Shown: positions 44,419 through 53,525 of the stretch, one piece after another
Numbering within the stretch: position 1 is the stretch's first letter
How the letters are laid out: each line of letters begins with the position of its first letter
Origin: Lentisalinibacter salinarum
GTDB lineage: Bacteria > Pseudomonadota > Gammaproteobacteria > Steroidobacterales > Woeseiaceae
Reading direction: 5' to 3'
Assembly: GCF_040706555.1 (NCBI RefSeq)
Contig: NZ_JAPDRH010000004.1
Coordinates: forward strand, 186,001 to 250,000
DNA: 64,000 nt
Position numbers and translations under genes: made by a program
The notes under the pieces: model-generated
What the model saw: only the letters and a program-made list of their open reading frames with translations
What the model was told of the DNA's origin: nothing
Database searches by the model: none

Positions 44419-45306
44419 ATGGCGGGAAAGGTACTGATTACCGGCGGCCGGGGATTTCTCGGCCAACACCTATGCCGGGCCTTTGTGCAGCGTGAGTGGG
44501 AGGTGCACGCGACCACCCGAGCCGTACAAGAGGGGGACGGGCAATCGCCAGTCGAGTATCACGAAGGCGATATGGTGGACGCTGCGTTTGCCGGTAGGGT
44601 GCTTCACAGGGTCCAGCCGGACATCGTCTTTCATCTTGCGGGGTCTGTCGGTGCAGGGACAGCATTGGATCTCGTTCTCCCGACCTTTCACAGTCACGTT
44701 ACCAGCGCGGTAAACCTCATGACCCATGCCGCTACGGCAGGAGGCCCCCGCATTGTTCTCAGCGGATCGCTGCTCGAGGCGTGCAAAGAAGTCCCCGCCT
44801 CCCCTTATGCGGCGGCAAAGACCGTCAGCACGATGTACGGTCGCATGTTCTATCTGCTGTACGACGCGCCGGTGGTTGTCGCACGTCCCTTCATGACCTT
44901 CGGGCCTGGTCAGCGGTTCGAGAAGGTCTTACCGTATTGCATTCGTTGTTTCGCGGCAGACGACTCGCCCGTGCTGAGCAGTGGGGAGTGGAAAGCAGAC
45001 TGGATATTCGTTAGTGATGTGATCGATGGCTTTGTACGTGCTGGCACGGCGCCGGGTGTCGAGGGATGCGTATTCGATTTCGGACGAGGAGAATTGCTGT
45101 CCCTGCGCAGCATCGTTGGTCGGATAGCTCGCCTCATGGGCGCGCGCGTCGAACCGCGCTTCGGCGCAAGGTCCGATCGGCCTGGGGAGCCGGAGAGAGT
45201 GGCCGATCTCGAACTCGCGAGGAAGGGGCTGGGGTGGAGTCCGAAAGTGAGCCTTGACGACGGATTAATGCAGACCATTGCGGCATACACGCGAGGAAAC
45301 GGCTAG
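44419..45306 (+). CDS. NAD-dependent epimerase/dehydratase (SDR)
   Basis: An extended SDR protein of 295 residues. The N-terminal nucleotide motif is TGGRGFLGQHL, then VFHLAGSVGAG. The catalytic YxxxK is SPYAAAKTVSTMYGR, with Ser in VLSGSLLEA. It likely acts on an NDP-sugar as 4-reductase, epimerase or dehydratase (not decidable). It follows the C-methyltransferase in the same direction, past the reverse gene, and precedes a second SDR gene. ATG at 44419 was chosen because the Rossmann motif begins four residues later. Confidence 0.87.
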   Translation: MAGKVLITGGRGFLGQHLCRAFVQREWEVHATTRAVQEGDGQSPVEYHEGDMVDAAFAGRVLHRVQPDIVFHLAGSVGAGTALDLVLPTFHSHVTSAVNLMTHAATAGGPRIVLSGSLLEACKEVPASPYAAAKTVSTMYGRMFYLLYDAPVVVARPFMTFGPGQRFEKVLPYCIRCFAADDSPVLSSGEWKADWIFVSDVIDGFVRAGTAPGVEGCVFDFGRGELLSLRSIVGRIARLMGARVEPRFGARSDRPGEPERVADLELARKGLGWSPKVSLDDGLMQTIAAYTRGNG

Positions 45307-45407
45307 ATGTCCCTGGCCTGGAGGCGATCCCGAAGGAACTGTGCGGCACGACACAGCGATCTAATTCCTCGTTTCGTATAAATAGTGGTTTTCATCGGGG
45401 TGACGCA

Positions 45408-46442
45408 ATGAAGGTCTTCGTGACGGGAACAGACGGATACATCGGTGCGGTGCTGGCGCCCCGGTTGATGCAGGAGTCCCATGAGGTCGTCGGCTTCGAT
45501 ACGGGCTATTATCGAAGAGGCTGGCTCTTCACGGATCCTAGCTATCTGTCTGTCGCTCCGCTGTCTATCTGTGGTGACTTGCGCAAGGTGGGTCCGGACC
45601 TTCTGGAAGGCGTAGACGCCGTCGTGCACCTGGCCGAGCTCTCGAATGATCCCCTTGGTGAATCCAATCGCGAGGTTACGTTCGACATTAATCATCGTGG
45701 TTCAGTTCGACTTGCGGAAGCGGCGAAAGCAGCGGGAGTGAAGCGCTTCATCTACACATCATCCTGCAGTGTGTATGGCGTTGCGGATGAGGCCGTAGTC
45801 GACGAGTCTTCAGCCGTGAACCCACAGACTGCTTATGCCGAATGCAAGGTGCGTGTGGAGGAGGACATCGGTGGGCTGGCGGATAAGGACTTCGCGCCGG
45901 TATTTCTCCGCAACGCCACCGCTTATGGTGCCTCACCGAGAATGAGATTCGACATTGTTCTCAATAACCTGGCCGGGCTCGCCTGGACTACGGGCAAGAT
46001 CGCTATGACGAGTGATGGTACGCCATGGCGACCGATCGTTCATATCGAGGACATTGGTACGGCTATCCTCAATTGCCTTACCGCACCGGTGGACACTATC
46101 AACGGAGAGATCTTCAATGTAGGAGCCGATTCGGAGAATTACCGTATTCGGGAAATTGCCGAGATTGTCAAAGAGGTGTTCCCGGAGTGCGAGCTGACAT
46201 TCGGCCCAAGCGGCGGGGACAACCGCAGCTACCGAGTCTCGTTCGAGAAGATAAGTGCTGCGTTACCAGGATTTCGCTGTCGGTGGACGGCGCGCGAGGG
46301 AGCGCTGCAGTTACGTCGAGTATTCGAGCGCATTGGCATGCGTAGCGAGGACTTCGAGGCGGCTCCCTACACGCGGCTCAAATGCATCAGAGAGCTGATA
46401 GCGACGGGTCAGATAGACGATAGCTATTTCTGGACGGTCTGA
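45408..46442 (+). CDS. NAD-dependent epimerase/dehydratase (SDR)
   Basis: An extended SDR of 344 residues. TGTDGYIGAVLAP is the nucleotide-binding loop and HLAELSNDPLGE the early substrate segment. The active site appears as YTSSCSVYGVAD followed by TAYAECKVRVE, giving Ser, Tyr and Lys. It resembles the NDP-sugar epimerases and dehydratases that accompany C-methyltransferases in branched-sugar clusters. The upstream leader has a TATAAA at 45377-45382 without a good -35. Its stop overlaps the RmlC start by one base (TGATG), so the two are coupled. Confidence 0.87.
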   Translation: MKVFVTGTDGYIGAVLAPRLMQESHEVVGFDTGYYRRGWLFTDPSYLSVAPLSICGDLRKVGPDLLEGVDAVVHLAELSNDPLGESNREVTFDINHRGSVRLAEAAKAAGVKRFIYTSSCSVYGVADEAVVDESSAVNPQTAYAECKVRVEEDIGGLADKDFAPVFLRNATAYGASPRMRFDIVLNNLAGLAWTTGKIAMTSDGTPWRPIVHIEDIGTAILNCLTAPVDTINGEIFNVGADSENYRIREIAEIVKEVFPECELTFGPSGGDNRSYRVSFEKISAALPGFRCRWTAREGALQLRRVFERIGMRSEDFEAAPYTRLKCIRELIATGQIDDSYFWTV

Positions 46443-47005
46443 TGCGCTTTGTGGAGACCGAGCTGGCGGGTGCATGGCTGTTGGAGCCGGAAAAGCATTC
46501 CGACGAGCGAGGCTACTTTACGCGCTTACGATGCTCTCGCGAGTTTTCCGATCATGGGCTGCCAGGTGATTTCGTGCAGACCAATCTCTCGTTCAATCGA
46601 AAGGCCGGCACGTTCCGGGGCCTGCACTTTCAGACACCTCCGTCCTTCGAGGCGAAGCTGGTACGATGCGTCCGTGGAGCGATTTCGGATGTGATAGTCG
46701 ACCTCAGACGGGGTTCCGCCAGTTTTCTGCAACATCAGTGGTTTCGCCTGGATGCGTCCGATCTGCGGGCACTGTTCGTGCCGGCGGGATTCGCCCATGG
46801 CTTCCTGACGTTGGCGGACGAGTCGGAGGTGCTCTACGAGATGACTGATTACTACGCTCCCGATCTGGGTCGCGGAATCCGCTGGGATGATCCTTCGCTC
46901 GGTATAGAGATGCCGGGCGAGGTAGTGCGTATCCACCCGCGCGATGCCAACTACCCGGACCTGGATACCGGCGTACTGGCGCCCCTCGCGGAGTACGCGA
47001 CTTGA
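46442..47005 (+). CDS. rfbC: dTDP-4-dehydrorhamnose 3,5-epimerase family protein (RmlC-like)
   Basis: A cupin-fold sugar epimerase of 187 residues, the usual RmlC length. The active-site region FRGLHFQTPP holds the catalytic His62, and the tyrosine pair in MTDYYAP includes the expected Tyr138. HSDERGYFTRL and PAGFAHGFLTL are conserved blocks. It isomerises C3 and/or C5 of an NDP-4-keto-6-deoxyhexose. No RmlA, B or D was seen in this window, so the true substrate may be a CDP- or other NDP-keto sugar; the gene symbol should be read as family only. It overlaps both neighbours. Confidence 0.87.
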   Translation: MRFVETELAGAWLLEPEKHSDERGYFTRLRCSREFSDHGLPGDFVQTNLSFNRKAGTFRGLHFQTPPSFEAKLVRCVRGAISDVIVDLRRGSASFLQHQWFRLDASDLRALFVPAGFAHGFLTLADESEVLYEMTDYYAPDLGRGIRWDDPSLGIEMPGEVVRIHPRDANYPDLDTGVLAPLAEYAT

Positions 47006-48282
47006 ATGCCGATCGTGCACTTCTCCCACTGGTGGAGGCGCTGTATCCGATCTGTCGTAGCATAACCGGCGACGGAGTCAGGCGGACTTTCGATATTCTC
47101 GGGGACTGGCTACCGCTGAAAGTAACAGAGGTCCCGAGCGGGACGAAAGTGTTCGACTGGATCGTCCCCGATGAATGGAACATTCGTGAGGCCTGGATCG
47201 AGGACACCGAAGGTCGGCGGATCGTGGATTTCCGGGACTCCAATCTCCACGTGCTCAATTACAGTGTTCCGGTGGATATGGTGGTGGACCGCACCACCCT
47301 GGATGGGCACCTCTTTTCTATCCCGGAGCATCCGGACTGGATCCCGTATCGTACGAGCTACTACGCGGAGCAATGGGGTTTTTGCGTGCCGCACCGTCTG
47401 CGTGAGTCACTCGCGGACGGCTATTACCGGGTGCATGTCGATGCGGATCGGTCACCCGGGAGCCTTACCTATGCGGAGTGTTTTATACCCGGCGAACTGG
47501 ATAGCGAGATCCTGCTATATACGCACACGTGCCACCCCTCGTTGTGTAACGACAATCTGAGTGGTATCGCGGTTGCCGCTGCGGTGGGCGCTCGCCTGAT
47601 ATCTGCAGGACGTCGCCGCTACAGTGTACGGATCGTGTTCGGCCCCGGAACGATCGGATCGATTGTGTGGCTGAGCCAGCACCGCGAACAACTAGCCCGG
47701 ATCGCACATGGGTTCGTGGTGGGCCTCCTCGGGGACGACGCGCCGTTTGCATGGAAGCGCTCTCGTGCGGGAAGCGCAGAGGTGGACCGCGTCGCCGACT
47801 ATGTCCTCAATCGGCGCTCGACTGACAACAGGATTGTCGACTTTTCCCCCTACGGCTATGATGAGCGCCAGTTCGGCTCGCCCGGCATCAATCTCCCGGT
47901 TGGTCGGCTAACCCGTTCAGCGAACGGCGAATACCCTGAATATCATAGCTCCGCAGACAATCTGGATATTGTGACGGAGGATCGGCTCGCGGAGTCCGTG
48001 GAAGTTGTGACGGAAATCCTGCAGACATTGGACAGAAACCGCTACCTTTCCAATACAGAACCCTATTGTGAGCCACAGCTGGGGCGAAGGGGTCTCTATC
48101 GCAATACCGGCGGTACCGGTATACCGGACAGGGAATCCGCGATGCTCTGGCTGTTGAATCAGTGCGATGGCCACAATTCGCTGCTGGATATCGCAGTCAG
48201 GTCCGGCATCGACTTCGACGCTCTCGCGGCGACGGCCGTGGAGTTGTGTGACTCAGGGCTGCTTGCCGACGAATCAGCGTAG
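47002..48282 (+). CDS. DUF4910 / aminopeptidase-like domain protein
   Basis: A protein of 426 residues whose N-terminus LYPICRSITGDGVRRTFDIL is the signature of the DUF4910 family. Peptidase-like metal motifs are present: THTCHPSLCNDNLSGIAVAA and PEYHSSADNLDIV, arranged as in M28-type enzymes. The last 80 residues resemble the winged-helix tail of the family. Activity is unproved; it could be an amidase or deacylase working on an amino sugar. The start is TTG, overlapping the RmlC stop (TTGA). It is embedded between the RmlC and nucleotidyltransferase genes, so it is probably a working part of the sugar pathway rather than a stray peptidase. Confidence 0.82.
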   Translation: MNADRALLPLVEALYPICRSITGDGVRRTFDILGDWLPLKVTEVPSGTKVFDWIVPDEWNIREAWIEDTEGRRIVDFRDSNLHVLNYSVPVDMVVDRTTLDGHLFSIPEHPDWIPYRTSYYAEQWGFCVPHRLRESLADGYYRVHVDADRSPGSLTYAECFIPGELDSEILLYTHTCHPSLCNDNLSGIAVAAAVGARLISAGRRRYSVRIVFGPGTIGSIVWLSQHREQLARIAHGFVVGLLGDDAPFAWKRSRAGSAEVDRVADYVLNRRSTDNRIVDFSPYGYDERQFGSPGINLPVGRLTRSANGEYPEYHSSADNLDIVTEDRLAESVEVVTEILQTLDRNRYLSNTEPYCEPQLGRRGLYRNTGGTGIPDRESAMLWLLNQCDGHNSLLDIAVRSGIDFDALAATAVELCDSGLLADESA

Positions 48283-48291
48283 GATGGCGGC

Positions 48292-49074
48292 ATGAAAGTT
48301 GTACTTTTTTGTGGCGGATTCGGCACTCGGCTCCGGGAGCATTCCGACGTGATCCCGAAGCCACTTGTGGACGTTGGGAACCGCCCGATCCTGTGGCACC
48401 TGATGAAATACTATGCGTATTTCGGGCACAAGGACTTCATCCTCTGCCTCGGTTACAAGGGGGAGCTGATCAAGCAGTTCTTCCTCGACTACAATAGTTA
48501 TCTGTACCGCGATTTCACGATGGAAGAGGGCGGTAACAGACTGACACCGGCAGTGAGCGATATAGCCGACTGGTCCATCCAGTTCGTCGATACCGGGTTA
48601 CACGCGAACATCGGTCAGCGTTTGCGGAGCGTGCGGGATTTGCTCGAAGGAGAGGATATCTTTCTGGCGAACTATAGCGACCAGCTCTCGAATTTTCCGC
48701 TGCCGGATCTGATTGAATTCCATCGGAAGAAGGGGATGGTGGCCAGTTTTCTCAGTGCGAAGCCTGCACAATCCTTCCATCAGCTCGAGGTCGACGACGA
48801 CGGCGTGGTGACCCAGTTCGGAGCGGCCGCGGTTGCGGACTACTGGATCAATGGCGGCTACATGGTTCTGAGTCAGGGGATCTTCGATTATCTGGAAGAG
48901 GGGGACGAACTCGTGGAGGAGCCCTTTGCCCGCCTCATGGCCGAGAGACGCCTCGGATCGTTGAAATATGATGGCTTCTGGGCGGCGATGGATACTTTCA
49001 AAGACAAGATCATGTTCGACCGTATGCATGGTCGCGGTGACCGCCCGTGGGAAGTCTGGCCCAACGGCACCTAG
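48292..49074 (+). CDS. Sugar-phosphate nucleotidyltransferase (glucose-1-phosphate cytidylyltransferase-like)
   Basis: A GT-A like nucleotidyltransferase of 260 residues. FCGGFGTRLRE at the N-terminus is the nucleotide-binding signature, followed by IPKPLVDVGNRPILWHLMK. FILCLGYKGELIKQFFLDY is typical of RfbF (glucose-1-phosphate cytidylyltransferase). Later blocks are FLANYSDQLSN, INGGYMVLSQGIFDYL and FWAAMDTFKDK. It makes an NDP-sugar (CDP-glucose if RfbF-like), feeding the SDR, epimerase and C-methyltransferase enzymes of this module. A CDP-glucose 4,6-dehydratase is not clearly present; one of the two SDR proteins would have to serve, or the pathway is different. Confidence 0.85.
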   Translation: MKVVLFCGGFGTRLREHSDVIPKPLVDVGNRPILWHLMKYYAYFGHKDFILCLGYKGELIKQFFLDYNSYLYRDFTMEEGGNRLTPAVSDIADWSIQFVDTGLHANIGQRLRSVRDLLEGEDIFLANYSDQLSNFPLPDLIEFHRKKGMVASFLSAKPAQSFHQLEVDDDGVVTQFGAAAVADYWINGGYMVLSQGIFDYLEEGDELVEEPFARLMAERRLGSLKYDGFWAAMDTFKDKIMFDRMHGRGDRPWEVWPNGT

Positions 49075-49086
49075 GAGATAACGAGG

Positions 49087-49746
49087 ATGATCGGATTGGA
49101 GATAGGTGGGTTTTCCGATCGTGCGATCAGGATACTGTGTGTCGGGGCTCACAGCGACGATATCGAGATCGGGGCCGGCGGAACGATCCTGGAGCTGGCC
49201 CAGCAGTATCCCGCCGCTCACGTCTCCTGGCATGTCCTGTCAGCCGAGGGTCAGCGCGCCGATGAGGCGCGAGACAGTGCCGCCTACTTTACGAGTGGTT
49301 TCGCAAAGGCGGAGATTCACATTCACGAATTCCCGGACGGTACATTCCCGGCGCAACTCGGGGCGATAAAGCGGACCCTCGAGGCGGCGAGGGCGAGTTT
49401 CCCGGCTCACATCGTGTTCACCCATTATCGAGGGGACCTGCATCAGGATCACCGTACGGTTGCAGAAGTGACCTGGCAGACGTTCCGTGACCATTTGATT
49501 CTCGAGTATGAGATTCTGAAATTTGATGGCGATCTCGGTGTGCCAAACGCCTATGTCCCCGTGAGCGATGAAGTGAGGGGAATCAAGCTGGAGGGGCTTC
49601 GGCGCTTCTTCGAGACCCAACGGGATAAGGACTGGTTTACCGATGATGCGCTCTCCGCGTTGTTGCGTATCCGGGGTGTGGAATGCCGCTCACGTAGCGG
49701 ATACGCTGAGGCTTTCTACTGCCGCAAAGCCGTAATTTTCCGTTGA
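49087..49746 (+). CDS. PIG-L family deacetylase
   Basis: A protein of 219 residues with the LmbE/PIG-L fold. VGAHSDDIEIGAGGTI (residues 19-34) is the AHxDD zinc-binding motif, and HYRGDLHQDHR gives the second metal histidine pair. It deacetylates N-acetyl sugars or related amines (family knowledge). It follows the nucleotidyltransferase after 12 bases with a good AGGAGATAACGAGG region, so it belongs to the same transcript. It is the third deacetylase type in the window beside the two NodB proteins. Confidence 0.88.
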   Translation: MIGLEIGGFSDRAIRILCVGAHSDDIEIGAGGTILELAQQYPAAHVSWHVLSAEGQRADEARDSAAYFTSGFAKAEIHIHEFPDGTFPAQLGAIKRTLEAARASFPAHIVFTHYRGDLHQDHRTVAEVTWQTFRDHLILEYEILKFDGDLGVPNAYVPVSDEVRGIKLEGLRRFFETQRDKDWFTDDALSALLRIRGVECRSRSGYAEAFYCRKAVIFR

Positions 49747-49792
49747 TTGTCGCCCGTAGGGTCTCGCGGACGATTGCTGGAGGTAATCTCTG

Positions 49793-50674
49793 ATGGCCGA
49801 GATACACTTCGATTCCCCGCTCAGTGATCCAGAGCGCCGTGAGGCTCTCTATCGTGGAGCAATCTTTGTATATCGTCCGACCGATCTCGCTCGAGAATTC
49901 TGTGCTTTCGCGGATGGTCTCATTGCTGAAGCTTTCGACGGACTGGACCCCGAAACAGCCCAGCATCATCTACCGGTTGAGCGCTACATCGAGATCCTAA
50001 AAGAGTTGAAACCGCACTTCATTCATCATCCGGAATCGAAACGGTACGTCGCCGCGATTCTCGCCGAGCGAGGCTGCGATCCCGCCGATACGTACTTCGA
50101 CGTGCCGCGGATGCGGTCCTCTACAAGTGATGGATATCTCACCTCCGGGATCGCCTATGCGTGGCATCCGCATAGAGATACCTGGTATTCGGCGCCGGAG
50201 AGTCAGATCAATTGGTGGACGCCGATTTACCCGATAACCCCGGGGAATGGCATGTCTTTTTATCTGGAGTTCTTCGACAAGGTGGTTCCGAACGACAGCG
50301 ACGGGTATGACTATGCTGTCTGGAATGCCAAGCATCGATTCGCCGCGGCTAGCCAGGTCAAGAAGGATACCCGGCCGCTGCCGGGGCCGAAGAACGAGAT
50401 CGACGAAAGCAAGGCGACTACCCTGGTCTGTGACGTCGGGGGACTCATCGTATTCTCTGCGGCCCAGCTGCATGCGAGTGTGCCGAACGTTTCCGGCAAG
50501 ACCCGTTTCAGCATCGATTTCCGTACGGTGAATCTGGGCGACTGCCGCAACCGCGTTGGTGCTCCGGCGCAGGACGTGGCCTGTACGGGATCCTCGATTC
50601 GGGACTTCAAGCGAGCCCAGGACCTCGAGGATATTCCCGACGAAGTGGCTCTGGCCCTGGAAGGTGGCGCCTAG
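49793..50674 (+). CDS. Putative Fe(II)/2-oxoglutarate dioxygenase (phytanoyl-CoA-hydroxylase-like)
   Basis: A protein of 293 residues. The double-stranded beta-helix iron site seems complete: His127-x-Asp129 in WHPHRDTWYS, His227 in QLHASVPN, and Arg238 in KTRFSIDFRTV for 2-oxoglutarate. The overall order and length fit small-molecule or sugar hydroxylases. I do not recognise the exact family. It is the last forward gene of the sugar module, 46 bases after the PIG-L gene, and is followed by the reverse right-arm XrtA operon. It may hydroxylate or epimerise the amino or branched sugar or its acyl group (inference). Confidence 0.6.
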   Translation: MAEIHFDSPLSDPERREALYRGAIFVYRPTDLAREFCAFADGLIAEAFDGLDPETAQHHLPVERYIEILKELKPHFIHHPESKRYVAAILAERGCDPADTYFDVPRMRSSTSDGYLTSGIAYAWHPHRDTWYSAPESQINWWTPIYPITPGNGMSFYLEFFDKVVPNDSDGYDYAVWNAKHRFAAASQVKKDTRPLPGPKNEIDESKATTLVCDVGGLIVFSAAQLHASVPNVSGKTRFSIDFRTVNLGDCRNRVGAPAQDVACTGSSIRDFKRAQDLEDIPDEVALALEGGA

Positions 50675-50718
50675 AGCGGAAGTCTGCCTCTATGCGGCGC
50701 CGATGGTCTCTCGCCGAT

Positions 50719-51942
50719 TTACAGGAGAATTTCGCTGCAGGTGGGGTGCGACAGGAACCGCTCGGGGCTGGCGGTTTTTCCGTAGGCGCCGGACTGCAGA
50801 ATGCCAACGAGCGAGCCCGCTTCCAGTTGATGGATCGTCACCTTGTCGCCGAGCAGGTCCAACGGTGTGCAGAGAGGACCTACCACAGTCACCGGTTCTG
50901 CGGTGTCACGCCGTTCGATCGCCACGACAGGGTAGTTCTTCCGGATAACCTGTCCGAAATTGCCGGAAGCCGCCAGATGATGGTGGAGGCCGCCATCCGT
51001 GATGGCATACCGGGTTCCCCGGGATTCCTTGATGTCGATGATCCGGCAGACGTAGATGCCCGCCTCACCCACCAGGTAGCGACCCAGTTCCATGATGATC
51101 TCGGGGTCCCCGAGCGCTTTCCTTAGCCTCGAGACCGCCTCGTCGGCCGGCGCCGAGATTGCCGCCAGATCGAGCGGCTGCTCCTTTGGGAAGTACGGTA
51201 TGCCGAGGCCTCCGCCCAGGTTCACGAAGGAGATATCGAGGTCCGTCGAGTCGGCCAGCTGGATGACCAGGTCGACGGTACTGGTCATCGACTCGATGAT
51301 GGCCTCTGCCCGCAGGTTCTGGGAGCCCGAGTAGACATGGAACCCGCGAAAGTGCAGGTCGAGTGACTTGAGTTCGGCCAGCATCGCAGGCACCCGCTCG
51401 GCGTCGACGCCGAACGGCGAGGGCCGTCCGCCCATTTTCATGCCGGAGGTCTTCAGTTCGAACGGCGAATTCACCCGGATGGCCACGTTCGGGCGGCTGC
51501 CGTGCTTGCCGGCCAGGGCCGCGATGCGGCGCATCTCGCCCTCGGATTCCATGTTGATGGTGATGCCGGCACGGATGGCCGCCTCGAGCTCGAAGTCCAG
51601 TTTGCCGGGGCCCGCGAAGCTGACGTCGGCCGGATCCACGCCGGTGGCCAGAGCCACCTCGAGTTCGCCGGCCGAGGCTACGTCGAGGCCGTCGACCAGC
51701 CCGACCATGTGGCGGACGACCTCCGGCATCGGGTTGGCCTTCATGGCGTAGTGCAGGTGCAGCCCCTCGGGCAGGGCCTCCGTCAGCTCGGCGACCCGGG
51801 TCGACATCCGCGTGCGGTCATAGGCGTAGAAGGGCGTACCGGTCTCGGCGGCTATCTCGGTCAGCTTGCGTCCGCCCCAGAGCAGGATGTCATCCTCGTA
51901 CCGGAGGCTGGCCAACGCCGGGTGTTCTTGCGTATCGGTCAT
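50719..51942 (-). CDS. PLP-dependent decarboxylase, exosortase A-associated
   Basis: A fold-III PLP decarboxylase of 407 residues, the ornithine/diaminopimelate decarboxylase type. The PLP Lys is Lys68 in HLHYAMKANP, and the phosphate-binding loop is NLGGGLGIPY. HVYSGSQN and the C-terminal PLCTPLDLLGD with LVGILQSGAYG are typical of the exosortase A-associated decarboxylase 1 family (TIGR03099). It presumably decarboxylates an amino acid, perhaps while attached to the XrtA acyl carrier protein. The ATG overlaps the stop of the ligase gene by four bases. It is the last gene of the reverse right-arm pair. Confidence 0.93.
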   Translation of the reverse strand: MTDTQEHPALASLRYEDDILLWGGRKLTEIAAETGTPFYAYDRTRMSTRVAELTEALPEGLHLHYAMKANPMPEVVRHMVGLVDGLDVASAGELEVALATGVDPADVSFAGPGKLDFELEAAIRAGITINMESEGEMRRIAALAGKHGSRPNVAIRVNSPFELKTSGMKMGGRPSPFGVDAERVPAMLAELKSLDLHFRGFHVYSGSQNLRAEAIIESMTSTVDLVIQLADSTDLDISFVNLGGGLGIPYFPKEQPLDLAAISAPADEAVSRLRKALGDPEIIMELGRYLVGEAGIYVCRIIDIKESRGTRYAITDGGLHHHLAASGNFGQVIRKNYPVVAIERRDTAEPVTVVGPLCTPLDLLGDKVTIHQLEAGSLVGILQSGAYGKTASPERFLSHPTCSEILL

Positions 51943-53525
51943 CGGTCAATCGTTTCCTGGAACAGATCCTCGAGTTCGGTTGCGAGCCGCTTGCGGTCGA
52001 TCTTGCCGTTGGGGTTGCGCGGCAGGGCTTCGCGGAAAACGATCTCCGCCGGCACCATGTAGTTTGGCAGGGACTGGCGGCAGGCCGCCAGTATCGCCTC
52101 TTTCGTCTCGTCCCCCGCTGCTTCCGAGTGGCAGGCGATGACGACCGCCTGTCCCAGATCGAAGTGGGGTATGCCGAGCGCCGCGCACTCGTTCACGCGC
52201 CCAGTGCCGTAGATCACCTCTTCCAGTTCCGTCGGACTGATGCGGTAGCCGGAAGACTTGATCATGTCGTCCTTCCGTCCGACGAAGTAGAGGAATCCGT
52301 CCTCGTCCTTCACGACCGTGTCGCCGGACCAGACGGCGACTTCCCGGAATGGCAGGCCGGCCGGCTGATTTGGCGCAGGGCGGAATCGGGCCGCGGTGCG
52401 CTCCGGGTCGTTCCAGTAGCCCAGGGAGACCAGGGCGCCGCGGTGGACGAGTTCGCCGGGTTCGCCAGGTGCACAGGGCGAGCCGTCCTCGCGAACGACC
52501 ATGATCTCGGCATTGGGAATAGCCTTGCCCATCGAAGTGGGCCGCGCGTCCAGTTCTTCCGGCGGCAGATAAGTGGACCTGAAGGCCTCGGTGAGGCCGT
52601 ACATGAGGTAGACGCGGGTGCTCGGCAGCCGCTGCCGCAATTCTCCGAGGGTCGCCGTGGGCATGGCGCCGCCGGTATTGGTGATGTAGCGCAGGCTCTG
52701 TACGGCGTCTTCCGGCCAGTCGAGCCGCGCGAGCTGGGTCCAGAGAGGCGGCACGCCTGCCAGGCCGGTCGCGCGGTAGCGGGCGGCTGCCTTCAGGACG
52801 TCGCGCGGCAGCAGATAGTCCATGAGAACCACCGAGGCGCCCACCGAGAAGGCCGTGGTCATCTGGCTGAAGCCGGCGTCGAAAGAGAAGGGCAGTACGG
52901 CGAGGATCACATCGTCCGCCGTGTTCTCGAGATATTCCGCCACACTGAGCGCGCCGGCCACCATGTTCCGGTGAGACAGCACCACGCCCTTGGGTTTGCC
53001 CGTGCTGCCGGAGGTGTAGAGGATCGCTGCCATGTCGGTGTCGATGCGGCGCACGGAGGTGCCGGGTTCGCCGGCTGTCAGATCCTTCCACGCCAGGGTC
53101 TGGACATGTCGCGGCGCCTCCATCCCGTCTGCGCCGGCCTCCAGGATGACGAGATGCCGCAGATCCGTGCAGTCGCCGAGGACTTCCGTGAGGCTCCGGG
53201 CCTGTGCCTCGGTGGTAACAAGGGCTGCGACATTACAGTCGCGCAGGATATGCGCCACCTGGGCCGGCTTCAGTGACGGATTGATCGGCACAAAGACGCC
53301 GCCGGCGTGCAGTGCGCCGAAGTAGGCCTGCACGGCCTGGATACGTTTGTTGAGATAGACGCCCACCCGCTCGCCGGGGCGCAGCCCCAGCGCAGTGAGA
53401 CCAGTGGCGGTCCTGCCTATGCTGTCGGCCAGTTGGCCGTACTCAAGGCTCCCGTTACCCCGCAGGAGTGCGGGCGCGTCCGGCGTCCGCTCGGCCGCGG
53501 AGAAAATGAGTTCGTGCAAAAGCAT
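51939..53525 (-). CDS. Acyl-CoA ligase (AMP-forming), exosortase A-associated
   Basis: An ANL-superfamily enzyme of 528 residues. AMP-binding motifs are ILYTSGSTGKPKGVV (P-loop like) and YLMYGLTEAFRSTY; the C-terminal lid has NPNGKIDRKRL with the catalytic Lys. It matches the exosortase A ligase family (TIGR03098). It activates a carboxylate as acyl-AMP and probably loads it on the carrier protein encoded at 14.7 kb. It is the first gene of the reverse right-arm pair. The region above its start is divergent from the FAD oxidoreductase. Confidence 0.93.
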   Translation of the reverse strand: MLLHELIFSAAERTPDAPALLRGNGSLEYGQLADSIGRTATGLTALGLRPGERVGVYLNKRIQAVQAYFGALHAGGVFVPINPSLKPAQVAHILRDCNVAALVTTEAQARSLTEVLGDCTDLRHLVILEAGADGMEAPRHVQTLAWKDLTAGEPGTSVRRIDTDMAAILYTSGSTGKPKGVVLSHRNMVAGALSVAEYLENTADDVILAVLPFSFDAGFSQMTTAFSVGASVVLMDYLLPRDVLKAAARYRATGLAGVPPLWTQLARLDWPEDAVQSLRYITNTGGAMPTATLGELRQRLPSTRVYLMYGLTEAFRSTYLPPEELDARPTSMGKAIPNAEIMVVREDGSPCAPGEPGELVHRGALVSLGYWNDPERTAARFRPAPNQPAGLPFREVAVWSGDTVVKDEDGFLYFVGRKDDMIKSSGYRISPTELEEVIYGTGRVNECAALGIPHFDLGQAVVIACHSEAAGDETKEAILAACRQSLPNYMVPAEIVFREALPRNPNGKIDRKRLATELEDLFQETIDR

